Shown piece after piece: positions 37,513-45,801 of a stretch of 64,000 nt of DNA. The DNA is from Marinobacter daqiaonensis. Its GTDB lineage: Bacteria; Pseudomonadota; Gammaproteobacteria; Pseudomonadales; Oleiphilaceae. Made by a program: the position numbers and the translations under genes. Every line of letters starts with the position of its first letter. The first letter of the stretch is position 1. The DNA lies in assembly GCF_900115285.1 (NCBI RefSeq), contig NZ_FOYW01000001.1:2081272-2145271 (forward strand), written 5' to 3'. Below the pieces are notes generated by a model, which made no database searches, had not been told where the DNA came from, and saw only the letters and a program-made list of their open reading frames with translations.

Positions 37513-38844
37513 TTACTCCATCAAGGCTTCGTTCAGCTTTCCGTCTGCCCAGGGCTTGGACATCTCCCGACCAAGCTGCAGCAAATCCTTGTTCTTCTGG
37601 CTATCTGCCGTTATCAGCTGAGGAGTCACAAACATGACGATTTCTGTTTTTTCCTCAATTTTTTCGGTCGACCGGAAAAGCGCACCCACATAAGGAATAT
37701 CACCGAGGAGGGGCACCTTAATCACCTGGTCAGAGGCGTTTGCGGTCGCCAAACCGGAGATGACAATGGTCTCTTTTGCTTTAACGTTAATCACGTTAGA
37801 AACGTTTCTTGTCAGCAGGCCCGGCGTGTCGCCAGCCTGGTTGGCCCTGTCGATTGAGCTCACTTCAGCGGCGATAGCGGTCATTATGTTGCCGTTAGCG
37901 TCGACCAGCGGCTCGATATCGAGGCTGATGCCATATTGCCGGAACTGGATAACGGGGCGCCCCAGTTCGTCAATCGTCTGATAGGGAAGCTCGCCGCCAG
38001 AGTTGAACGAGGCGACTTCACCACTACGGGTGACCAGTTTCGGGGAAGCCAGTATGGAGGCTTCGCCGGTTTCCGCCATAAGGTCAATTTGCGAAGCAAG
38101 GCCGGTGCTCAAACCGGCATAGCCGTAAAACGTATCGACGCCAGCGCCACCGACGGCTTCGATAATATCCTCGGAAAGGTCATTGGCATCTGGCGAGAAC
38201 ACAGCAAATCTTGAGTTGGTGGCGATAGGGGCGTACAAACCAACGGCAGGACCTGCAGCGACCTGACCCCATCGAATTCCAAGTTGTTCGGCCGCCCTGC
38301 GATTTACCTCAATAATCCTGACGTCCATCAACACCATGTCTTTCATGGTGAATTCCTTTTCCGTGGTCAGGTTAAGACTCCCGGGCAGAGCTGCCGTAAG
38401 CTGCGTTACCCTGTCACGGTTTTCGGGCGCAATCTCTCCTTCGAAAATAACAACACCATCAACTTGCCTTAGCTTGAGCTCGGGGATGCTCTCGGCAAAG
38501 CCCCTAGCGGTGCTCAGAGCCCGTGACAGGTTCTGCTGAAATACGGTGACAATAAACCGGGTCCGGCGGTCACCCGCTGTCCATACTTCCACCGTGCTTT
38601 CACCAACGCCGTTGGCGATGAACAACAGTTGGCCGTTATCGAGTGCCCGATAACTGATGACTTCCGAATTACCGACGGCTACCCGTTTGACATCAGCGAG
38701 ATCAAATACACGGACCTGACCAACGAACATGGAAACGTACTTCGTCTCAGCCGCTGTCGCCCCGGATATCTTGAGCCCCAGAATCAATGCCAGCAGCAAC
38801 CATCGCGCTACAGACTTTTCCGCACTGAATATCGTGTTCAACAT
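37513..38844 (-). CDS. rcpA: Tad outer-membrane secretin (RcpA/CpaC)
   Basis: The 443-residue protein has a signal peptide (about 1-31), a pilus-formation N domain (about 35-105: KYVSMFVGQVRVFDLADVKR), a BON-like region, and the secretin core (about 200-420) ending IPYVGALFRSTEKIEEKTEI. VDANGNIMTAIAAEVSSIDR is a typical secretin strand segment. It forms the outer-membrane gate for the Flp pilus. It lies five bases after the CpaB-like gene and three before tadA. Confidence 0.92.
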   Translation of the reverse strand: MLNTIFSAEKSVARWLLLALILGLKISGATAAETKYVSMFVGQVRVFDLADVKRVAVGNSEVISYRALDNGQLLFIANGVGESTVEVWTAGDRRTRFIVTVFQQNLSRALSTARGFAESIPELKLRQVDGVVIFEGEIAPENRDRVTQLTAALPGSLNLTTEKEFTMKDMVLMDVRIIEVNRRAAEQLGIRWGQVAAGPAVGLYAPIATNSRFAVFSPDANDLSEDIIEAVGGAGVDTFYGYAGLSTGLASQIDLMAETGEASILASPKLVTRSGEVASFNSGGELPYQTIDELGRPVIQFRQYGISLDIEPLVDANGNIMTAIAAEVSSIDRANQAGDTPGLLTRNVSNVINVKAKETIVISGLATANASDQVIKVPLLGDIPYVGALFRSTEKIEEKTEIVMFVTPQLITADSQKNKDLLQLGREMSKPWADGKLNEALME

Positions 38845-38849
38845 CCGTG

Positions 38850-39788
38850 TTACTCCGACTCAACAGTGTTTTTGCTTTGGGACGCAGCAATCGCGCCCTG
38901 AAACTTCTGGGGCAGCCTGTATAGATCAACCCTTCCTGTCGACTTATCGAATCCAGGCTCTTCATAACGGACTTCGAGAACTCCATCATTCGACTTTCCG
39001 CCGATGTTTTCGATGCCGAACGAACCTGTCTGCAGACCGCGGGAACCACCGGGATAGGACGCGATACTTTCATCTATTGGGTGACGTAGAAGAATATTGA
39101 GAGTGTCGTTTTCACGGGCCATCAGTATTTCGGTGACCAGATAAGCCGGCACGGCAATGGTGATCGTGCCGTAAAACGGCTCGTCAGGATAAACGCCATT
39201 CGCTTTCGCGTACTTGGCGTCAAGTCGGGTCATGGTGCCTGTCGCCAGTACCTCTACCCTTTCCATCAGCCGACGAAGCACATAGCCCTTGGTGCCTGCT
39301 TCGCCATTCTCCTGCTCACCGGCGATTACCAGATCGATGAAGTCGCCTGCTTCGAGCATGCCTGCGACCGCATTGAGTTCGTCAACGGATAATGTCATGG
39401 CCCGCCAGCCTTCTTTGAGGTGATCGGAAAAACTCGATTGGTGACTCAAACCCGAGATGTAAGACTTCAGCAGAGGCCTTCCCGGATCCAGCGGGACTAG
39501 AATCGCTTTCTTCGCGTAAAACTTGAATTCCTCGGGAGCAATGGCGTCCTGCGGCAGGTATTTTTGTGGAACTTCGGCAATCGCCATATTCTCCAGGGTT
39601 ATCGATCCCCCGGGGGCCATAGCCTGACTGGCGACCACCACCTCGACGGCGGGGCCGTCCATCGAAGCGGCGGCTTGCCTCAGTTCTGCCTCACGGCTAT
39701 TCAGATAGGAAAGCGTGCCCCAACCAGCGAGACCCGCGAAAATGAGAGCGAGCAGCATGAGACCGCCCGTTTTAAGAAAACCAGCCAT
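38850..39788 (-). CDS. cpaB: Flp pilus assembly protein CpaB/RcpC
   Basis: The 312-residue protein has one N-terminal membrane helix (GGLMLLALIFAGLAGWGTL), then a SAF/beta-clip domain (about 45-115: VVVASQAMAPGGSITLENMA) and the CpaB C-terminal domain (VDELNAVAGMLEAGDFIDLV). CpaB-type proteins work in the periplasm beside the secretin. It precedes the secretin gene by five bases in the operon. Confidence 0.92.
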   Translation of the reverse strand: MAGFLKTGGLMLLALIFAGLAGWGTLSYLNSREAELRQAAASMDGPAVEVVVASQAMAPGGSITLENMAIAEVPQKYLPQDAIAPEEFKFYAKKAILVPLDPGRPLLKSYISGLSHQSSFSDHLKEGWRAMTLSVDELNAVAGMLEAGDFIDLVIAGEQENGEAGTKGYVLRRLMERVEVLATGTMTRLDAKYAKANGVYPDEPFYGTITIAVPAYLVTEILMARENDTLNILLRHPIDESIASYPGGSRGLQTGSFGIENIGGKSNDGVLEVRYEEPGFDKSTGRVDLYRLPQKFQGAIAASQSKNTVESE

Positions 39789-39830
39789 TGAACTTCCATC
39801 CCTGGTAAAACTGCGAAAAAAAATTCCATT

Positions 39831-40067
39831 CTACAACGGGTACGACGCACCCCAGATGTAGCGGTGGTGACTGTCCTTGAACCCCTGTATCATCATTTCC
39901 ATAACTGATTCGCTATGGCCGGGCACAGGCAAAAACAACATTGCCACCACAACCGCTGTTGCTACGAGATATTCTATCGTTGTTGCGCCAGATTGATGTG
40001 AGCGGCGCAACAAACGGACTGAGGAACGGGTCTCGCCATGTATGTTTTTGCGACACCTCTCAGTCAT
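39831..40067 (-). CDS. Second Flp-type pilin or pseudopilin
   Basis: The 78-residue protein has a basic leader and a perfect Flp processing motif, SG|ATTIEY (glutamate +5, tyrosine +6), followed by a hydrophobic stretch (LVATAVVVAMLFLPVPG). The mature part is about 50 residues, the size of a Flp pilin, and ends in an unusual aromatic tail (HHRYIWGASYPL). The start at 40067 has ggtggaaag upstream and overlaps the preceding gene by 8 bp; seven more codons are open upstream. It may be a minor pilin or the initiator subunit. Confidence 0.72.
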   Translation of the reverse strand: MTERCRKNIHGETRSSVRLLRRSHQSGATTIEYLVATAVVVAMLFLPVPGHSESVMEMMIQGFKDSHHRYIWGASYPL

Positions 40068-40794
40068 AGCTTTCCACCAGAACGCCATAGCTTTCGTTGT
40101 CTATTCGATTGAAAACAATACTAATCTCACCATTACCTTTGTTCATCAGCAGCAGCGCTGTGTCCCTGTCAGCCGAAAGCTGAGATAACTCCTTCCACCC
40201 TTGGGCCATATAAAGCTCCCGGTAGAAATGATAATTGGCCTCTACTGTCTGTTGATTCTTGAACTGGACCACCCGTCCACGCTTACCGGCATCGTCAGAG
40301 GCAAGATCCAGGAGAATTTCCGACCCAGCGGGTTTGGCGAACCCGTCCGGCTTGTGATTCACCAGGTCCATTGGCCGGGAAACAGCCAGAAACCCGAATG
40401 AGGATCCCATGGCCGCTTCCCGCACCTGCACCGTATAAAAGTAGGGCTCGTCGGAACGACTGATAATTTGCCATCCACCGGCTTCATTTTCGAGGAACCC
40501 GGGACCTTTCGACTCTGCCGGATCCTGCCATTCCTGCCGATAGTAGGCGAGGATTTCCTCGGGCGACTGAGAACTGGAAAGCTCCCACACCCGAGTAGGT
40601 AAACCATTAATATTCAGATCTTCACCAACAATGACCACTTTGGCCCCGTCGGGAACGGCAAGCTCAGGCCCCTCTACTGCATGAACCTGCGGCATTAAAA
40701 TTGCCATGCTGCAGAAAACGAGCGCCACCTTGCCTGCACCACTCATCATGTCAGAGAATACGGTGAGGGATTGTCCATACTTCAGATTCAACAT
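40060..40794 (-). CDS. Secreted protein of unknown function in the tad locus
   Basis: The 244-residue protein has an N-terminal signal (VALVFCSMAILMPQVHAVEG) and a soluble domain with no family I can name. A region with SQSPEEILAYYRQEWQ and a later VEANYHFYRELYMAQGWKEL suggests two repeats of a fold in which a helix carries Tyr/Tyr pairs. The protein at 43176-43637 has a comparable CSYYHSELTPRGYSQ. Overlaps of 7 and 8 bp with its neighbours tie it to the tad operon, so a periplasmic pilus-assembly role is inferred. Confidence 0.6.
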   Translation of the reverse strand: MLNLKYGQSLTVFSDMMSGAGKVALVFCSMAILMPQVHAVEGPELAVPDGAKVVIVGEDLNINGLPTRVWELSSSQSPEEILAYYRQEWQDPAESKGPGFLENEAGGWQIISRSDEPYFYTVQVREAAMGSSFGFLAVSRPMDLVNHKPDGFAKPAGSEILLDLASDDAGKRGRVVQFKNQQTVEANYHFYRELYMAQGWKELSQLSADRDTALLLMNKGNGEISIVFNRIDNESYGVLVESYD

Positions 40795-41603
40795 GATAGC
40801 CCGCCCCCAGATTCTGCTAATCGGTGACAGGGAACAATATCCACATCAATTTTGCCCAACTCCATCCTCTTGAAGTCTTTAAAGCCTCCCAAGGAACCTA
40901 ACGTTTTTAACCCAGAGTCGATACTGGCGTTTTTTAACAGGGTTGTGGCCACGATGCCGTCGATAGAACTTCTAATTCTATCGGGTGAGCCTGCATTCCA
41001 ACTCTCGGTGAGCAACGTATTTGTGCTACTCACGGTCGCAGGTGTCCAACCATAGTCCAGAGCAGGGATCCAGTCATATTTCCAGGAAATGGTAGAGGTC
41101 TGAAGACCTTTATCATTAAGATCGAGTCCATAGGAAACCACACCGCTCAAGGCTTTGGCGATCGATCCCTTCGCAGCCTTGTCATCCTTGAAAGAAAAAG
41201 TGTGCAGTACGCCTTTCTCTTCCTTAAATACCGGTCCTCGTTTTCCATCCCCCTTATTGAGGCCCAGCATAGGATCAAACTTCCGACTTTTTGCTTTGAC
41301 TACCTTTCCATCAGCGTCGCTATCGATAGGCGCGTTGGGTCGGCCAATGACCCTGGAGACAGCTTCATTCAGTACTACTCCATCTGACTTGTGGTGCGCC
41401 CCACCTCCACCCGCAGACCAGACGGTGCGCTCCCATGCCGCGTACCGGGCTGCCTCGTGCATCTCATGCTGGCTATTGCCGATCTTCATCAGGTACACAC
41501 TGCCGAGCGTGACGGGTACCAACAGGAACGTAGCCACTATCACGAACTCCACGAGGGCCTGGCCTGCCTGGCAATTCGCTGAACGCGATATACAACTCTT
41601 CAT
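40788..41603 (-). CDS. TadE-like pseudopilin (larger)
   Basis: The 271-residue protein has a leader with a processing site CQAG|QALVEF (glutamate +5, phenylalanine +6), then a hydrophobic helix (VIVATFLLVPVTLGSVYLM) and a long soluble domain. The motif is the TadE/TadF class. It overlaps the secreted protein gene by 7 bp and follows the TadG-like gene after 50 bp. It is one of two TadE-like proteins; they differ a lot beyond the helix. Confidence 0.78.
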   Translation of the reverse strand: MKSCISRSANCQAGQALVEFVIVATFLLVPVTLGSVYLMKIGNSQHEMHEAARYAAWERTVWSAGGGGAHHKSDGVVLNEAVSRVIGRPNAPIDSDADGKVVKAKSRKFDPMLGLNKGDGKRGPVFKEEKGVLHTFSFKDDKAAKGSIAKALSGVVSYGLDLNDKGLQTSTISWKYDWIPALDYGWTPATVSSTNTLLTESWNAGSPDRIRSSIDGIVATTLLKNASIDSGLKTLGSLGGFKDFKRMELGKIDVDIVPCHRLAESGGGLSC

Positions 41604-41653
41604 TGTCGCCTCTCCTTGAAGTTAGCCTACTCTCAACTATCTGAGACCACTGC

Positions 41654-43138
41654 CTAAAGTATCGTCACAGCCAGTCTCAAAAGGGCAGTGCTATCCTTGA
41701 TTTCAGCCAGCCGCGGCTGCCAGAAAGGGTTATAGAGATTGCCGTATTCCCTTTTTTTATCCCAGCGGCGAAATACGCTCACATCATTAGGTCGAGAAAA
41801 ATAGGGCACAGCCTGACTCAGCGCAGACAATCTGTTTTTAAAGAATCCGCCTTCAGCCTCAAGGTTGAGATCATCCGACCCGCCCCCAAACGAAGTGTGC
41901 TTGACCGTCTTCACGCCACCACCGCTATGGGGCTTGGTAAGCACCACAGCTATCCCTGGCCCCTCGCTCACGAGACCATCCTGCTTGATATCAAAGAAGG
42001 GCTGCAGTCCATTAAACCTACCGCTTGGTCCCAAGCCTGTGTATTCGGTCGCAGCCGCCCAAGAGGTTTTCTTGTTTATCCGGAAAGAGCTTGCATACCT
42101 GTGCTTACCACCCAGCTCCCGAAAGAAAGTGAAGGACCTTTCGCCGTCGGTAGCCGCAGCGCCCCAGGCGATAGGCATCCCCTCTTTCCAGGACCGCCAA
42201 CGGCACCGCCAAGAACCACACTTGTACCATTTGAGATGAACGGCCATCGTGTCCATTGCCGACCAGGTATAGTAGCTGCCAATCTCATCGGGATTTTTCG
42301 AGCTACCCGTCAGCTCACTGCCTCCTGTTTTTCTCACCCGGAGCTTTAGAACTTTCCATACAGCGGTGAAAGATTTCACATAATCGTATGTACGATTTTT
42401 CGAGAAATCATCACGAGATTCAAGGGTAACCTGCCTGAATTCATCCATTCGCTTTTTGTTATCGTCGTATGTGTCGGTCCACCATTTGGCCTTGTTCGTT
42501 TTGGTGACTTTCGAAGGAGAATAGCGTTTTGTAAATGCCAGATGATTTTTGGCGTACTGAGCCGCGAAGGGAGCACTACTTAAGGAAATCGAACGATCCA
42601 CATCAGGGTCATTCCGCTTTACCACTTCGTCAAAGATATCTTCGGCCATTGCCAGAGTACCCCCGTGATGCACCACCTGCGCATAACTTAGTGTTTGCTC
42701 AATGACGTTAATAGAAGTGATAGCAATTTCGGTCGCCACTTCAAGAGCCTTCATAGTGATCGCAATACCTTTAGAGACCGCAGCAAAGGCTAATCTCAAG
42801 GGCGGAAACGCGCTTGCCACGTGAGATATATTTTCCGTATAACGTGTAGCGAAGCGCGCCCATGAAATAAGACTAATAGACTGAGCCAATCCTACCTGGT
42901 TAGCAACCATCGCCCGGTTGGTATAGGATTTGAAGTTTAGATCTCGGGCCTCGACGGCAGCCACGCTAAACGCAGCCGAATCTGCCGTGTTTTGCAGGCG
43001 CGTTTTTTCTCCGGAAATGCGGCTAACATTAAATGAGTACCCCACAGAAAGAACTATCAACACCAGCACGCCGAGGCAGTATACCAAAACGCTACCATGC
43101 TGTTTTGACAAATAGTTATTCGGCCTGGCTTCGTTCAT
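41654..43138 (-). CDS. tadG: TadG-like Flp pilus assembly protein
   Basis: The 494-residue protein has a TadG N terminus (KQHG|SVLVYCLGVLVLIVLSVG, one membrane helix), then a long extracytoplasmic part with KTRLQNTADSAAFSVAAVEA, the N-terminal pattern of TadG-like proteins. The +5 residue after the cleavage-like site is Tyr instead of Glu, so it may not be processed. No von Willebrand A domain with an intact metal motif (DxSxS) was seen, unlike many TadG proteins. It precedes the larger TadE gene. Confidence 0.7.
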   Translation of the reverse strand: MNEARPNNYLSKQHGSVLVYCLGVLVLIVLSVGYSFNVSRISGEKTRLQNTADSAAFSVAAVEARDLNFKSYTNRAMVANQVGLAQSISLISWARFATRYTENISHVASAFPPLRLAFAAVSKGIAITMKALEVATEIAITSINVIEQTLSYAQVVHHGGTLAMAEDIFDEVVKRNDPDVDRSISLSSAPFAAQYAKNHLAFTKRYSPSKVTKTNKAKWWTDTYDDNKKRMDEFRQVTLESRDDFSKNRTYDYVKSFTAVWKVLKLRVRKTGGSELTGSSKNPDEIGSYYTWSAMDTMAVHLKWYKCGSWRCRWRSWKEGMPIAWGAAATDGERSFTFFRELGGKHRYASSFRINKKTSWAAATEYTGLGPSGRFNGLQPFFDIKQDGLVSEGPGIAVVLTKPHSGGGVKTVKHTSFGGGSDDLNLEAEGGFFKNRLSALSQAVPYFSRPNDVSVFRRWDKKREYGNLYNPFWQPRLAEIKDSTALLRLAVTIL

Positions 43139-43175
43139 GTCTTTTCATCCATGCGAAAATCTTAGTCACTTTTTT

Positions 43176-43637
43176 TTAACAATCTTCCCATTCTTTCAGT
43201 GGGTACGTCATCATTACAAGAGTACTTCCATTCTCAATAAACATAGGGTCTTCACTTGTAGAAACCATAACGCCGAGATCGGTATCCGTATCTCCGTCCT
43301 TAAATAGTTGGCAACCCTCTGGGTCCAATCCATCAGCATCAATTTGCGAGTACCCTCGAGGGGTCAACTCTGAATGATAATAGCTACAGACTTCTGCAAC
43401 CGAGAGTTCTGTCCTTAACCCCAAAGTACAGAATTTATTTCCACTCACGCCCATAAACTTCCCACCTGGAGGAGGCGGGAAGGGAACCTCCGACGCATCC
43501 GGCATCTTCATTTCCGGATCAATCTCTTGCAAAGGCATATCCTTACCAATAACGCCCCACTCTGCGTAAGGCTCGGCTGACGCGATGCAAGACCAAAAAA
43601 CACTAAAACCAAGAGCCACCTTGATGAACCTCATCAA
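43176..43637 (-). CDS. Small secreted protein of unknown function in the tad locus
   Basis: The 153-residue protein has a signal peptide (MMRFIKVALGFSVFWSCIAS) and a soluble domain with four cysteines, including CTLGLRTELSVAEVCSYYHS. It is not assigned to a family. It lies between the major pilin gene and tadG, downstream of a terminator-like hairpin, so it is probably expressed at a lower level than the pilin. A periplasmic accessory role is inferred from place only. Confidence 0.6.
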   Translation of the reverse strand: MMRFIKVALGFSVFWSCIASAEPYAEWGVIGKDMPLQEIDPEMKMPDASEVPFPPPPGGKFMGVSGNKFCTLGLRTELSVAEVCSYYHSELTPRGYSQIDADGLDPEGCQLFKDGDTDTDLGVMVSTSEDPMFIENGSTLVMMTYPLKEWEDC

Positions 43638-43653
43638 ACTCTCCTGTCGCTAG

Positions 43654-43685
43654 AGAATAAACTGACCGGACGGATATCCGGTCAG
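43654..43685 (-). terminator. Hairpin after the pilin gene (terminator or attenuator)
   Basis: Arms 43662-43670 (ctgaccgga) and 43677-43685 (tccggtcag) form a perfect 9-bp stem with a six-base loop. On the minus strand it is followed by tttattctc, a short U-rich tail, and it lies 20 bases past the pilin stop. It probably ends most pilin transcripts and lets some continue into the assembly genes. Confidence 0.7.
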
Positions 43686-43704
43686 CTCGTTGTATATTCG
43701 GAAC

Positions 43705-43971
43705 TTACTTCTGGTTCCCGTCGTAATAGTTTGACAAGTCTTTTTTTGTTGTTGCCTGTTTTTCAGCGTCAGCAGCAGACGTCTTCGCTGCGTCTCTTGC
43801 TTTCTTACCAGATTCGCCTGAAAGTTCCTGTGCCAGACCCGCCATTTGCGTTCTGACGGTGTCGCCAAAAAGACGATAGACTCCAATCGCCGCAACAGCG
43901 ATAAGCGCTACGATAATGATGTATTCAGTCATGCCCTGACCGCGGATGCGACGAATTCTTACTGGTTGCAT
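43705..43971 (-). CDS. flp: Flp-type major pilin candidate
   Basis: The 88-residue protein has a basic leader (MQPVRIRRIRG) and a Flp/TadE processing site RG|QGMTEY, with glutamate at +5 and tyrosine at +6. A hydrophobic helix follows (IIIVALIAVAAIGVYRLFGD). The C terminus is long and hydrophilic (about 40 residues, rich in A, K, D), unlike the short Flp pilins of Aggregatibacter, but such extended forms occur. It has its own upstream region (43972-44313) and a downstream hairpin, which suits a highly expressed pilin. Confidence 0.82.
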   Translation of the reverse strand: MQPVRIRRIRGQGMTEYIIIVALIAVAAIGVYRLFGDTVRTQMAGLAQELSGESGKKARDAAKTSAADAEKQATTKKDLSNYYDGNQK

Positions 43972-44313
43972 AATGTATTCTCCTTGGAAGCGATATATCC
44001 TTTAAGCAGACCAGTCAGTAACAGCTTCGTCCCCGGCCTTTGACGGCAACACGATGGCGCCGACTAACCTTGGAACACGAGAGGCAACAGAAGAAAGAGA
44101 AGTACCCGGGAGGGCTGACACCCTCAAAACTGAGGGTGCAGGGCTCGACTCACTTCCTTGTGTTAGCCTGCTGACATCCTGATCAACGCAAGCTGACAAT
44201 ACCTACCAGCCTAGAAAATCGTCAACGTTTTGTTGAATCGGGACGCGAAATCGTGACGATGCTCTCATAACTTTAACTATCTGTACCGTCCCCCCATATA
44301 TCATGGGTGACAC
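43972..44313 (-). promoter_or_regulatory. Intergenic region upstream of the pilin gene
   Basis: This 342-bp region has no gene. It contains a hairpin with arms caccctca (44121-44128) and tgagggtg (44133-44140) and no U tract. The pilin promoter must lie here or upstream. The sequence aggagaatac just before the pilin ATG is a good ribosome site. No further operator was recognised. Confidence 0.5.
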
Positions 44314-45801
44314 CTAATCTTCGTTCGAAAGCCTGCGCACGAGCTCCACACGACGATTCAGACGGCGGCCCTCTGCAGACTCGTTACCTGCCACCGGCGC
44401 GTAAGGACCAACTCCAGCGGGTTCCAGACGGTTGCCCGTAACCGGGTAATCCATCTCCAGCGCTTTAACTACAGAGGCCGCCCGGCGGGATGAGAGGCTC
44501 AGATTATAGCTGCCTTCACCTGTGTCATCGGTATGACCGACCACATACAGCTCCAGCTCGGGATGAGACTCAAGGAGGTCCGAAATGGTTTTGAGCGCAT
44601 CAGCGGATTCTGGCTTTACGGTGGTCGAGTCGGTGTCGAAATAGATGCCGTAAACCAGAGCCTTACCCGATTGCTGGATTTCCTGATACAACTGATCGGA
44701 ATCAACTCTGACCAGATCCGTTTCAGCTCCTCTTTCCTCTACAACGGCCTGCTGAATCCAAACGTCGCCTTCAAACCCGCCAAAATACACCGCAATGACA
44801 ATACGACCGTGACCAGTTCCACGACTCGCCACGAGGTAATACGGCGCTCGGTAGTAGTTTTCAACATCACGGTCAACCGCCAGGCTTTCCGCCAATGCCA
44901 GGGACGCCGATTCATCTCCACATTCATCAAGCTCACACGTGTATTCCAGCGAGAACCCCAGCATCTTTATTGCTTCGAGATAGTTCCGGTAGATCTTCAG
45001 AGTCGAAACGTTCTTCGCCTCATAGCTGTACTGGCGAATGTCTCCGACCAGATCCAGTTTTTTGGAAGTCTCGCCTTCCGAATTCAGGACACCGATGGCG
45101 ATCGTCATCTTCTCATACTCAACGTTTCTGGACCGGAGCAAGCGAGTTTCCGGGTAGCGGGCAATCATGGGGTGGTCCTGCTGCTTTTCCTCTGCGGTAC
45201 GTCGGTCCCCTAAGGTTGTGGCCGCAGGCTTTTTTTCCAGGTAATCCTCCGCAACAGCGACGAGTCCATTTTCCAGCGGTACGTCCTCAACTACGACCTG
45301 ATGTAGCCACACGTCCCCTTCGAATCCACCTATGAAGAGGCTCAGATTTACTAGGCCTTTTGCGCTATCGAGTTTTGCGTGAATAAAATACGGCTTACGG
45401 TAATAGTTGCCAACATAGCTATCACCCGCCACAGCTGAAGCCAGATCAAGCAGCCCTGTGTTTTTACCACCACACTGATCCAGCTCGCATACCGTCAAGA
45501 GCTTTGCTCCCACGATTTTGAGGGCCTTTCTGTAATTCTCGAATACCTTGAACGTGGACACGCCTTCGATCTCATAGGTAATTCGGCTGAGATTGCCCAC
45601 CAGAGCCTCGCCGGACAGATTACCTTCGGCATCCGCCGGACCGGTCGGCAGCGAAACTTTTTCATACTCGGTATAAAGCTGGCTTTTGATCTCTGCACCA
45701 GGATAACGGCTCAGCAGAGGATGGTCTTGAGCATCAGCAATAACCAACGGCGAAAGTAAACAGAGAGTCAACAGGCCAAGCATTCTGAAGAACATGAACA
45801 T
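44314..45801 (-). CDS. Duplicated DUF4892-like domain protein with C-terminal OmpA domain
   Basis: The 495-residue protein has a signal peptide (about 1-24), two similar domains of about 170 residues (each has a DHPLLSRYPGAE-like start, a CELDQCG/CELDECG motif and a FIGGFEGDVWLHQVVVE or FGGFEGDVWIQQAVVE end) and a C-terminal OmpA domain (about 375-490: VVGHTDDTGEGSYNLSLSSR). The repeats resemble the DUF4892 family, unproven in function. It would sit in the periplasm and hold peptidoglycan. As the first gene of the tad series on this strand, it may be a structural part of the envelope passage. The OmpA domain is firm. Confidence 0.82.
   Translation of the reverse strand: MFMFFRMLGLLTLCLLSPLVIADAQDHPLLSRYPGAEIKSQLYTEYEKVSLPTGPADAEGNLSGEALVGNLSRITYEIEGVSTFKVFENYRKALKIVGAKLLTVCELDQCGGKNTGLLDLASAVAGDSYVGNYYRKPYFIHAKLDSAKGLVNLSLFIGGFEGDVWLHQVVVEDVPLENGLVAVAEDYLEKKPAATTLGDRRTAEEKQQDHPMIARYPETRLLRSRNVEYEKMTIAIGVLNSEGETSKKLDLVGDIRQYSYEAKNVSTLKIYRNYLEAIKMLGFSLEYTCELDECGDESASLALAESLAVDRDVENYYRAPYYLVASRGTGHGRIVIAVYFGGFEGDVWIQQAVVEERGAETDLVRVDSDQLYQEIQQSGKALVYGIYFDTDSTTVKPESADALKTISDLLESHPELELYVVGHTDDTGEGSYNLSLSSRRAASVVKALEMDYPVTGNRLEPAGVGPYAPVAGNESAEGRRLNRRVELVRRLSNED

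Noticed and set aside
43650..43895. Minus-strand frame overlapping the pilin gene
   Set aside because: It is a shifted reading of the pilin gene and runs across the hairpin after it; no leader or family.
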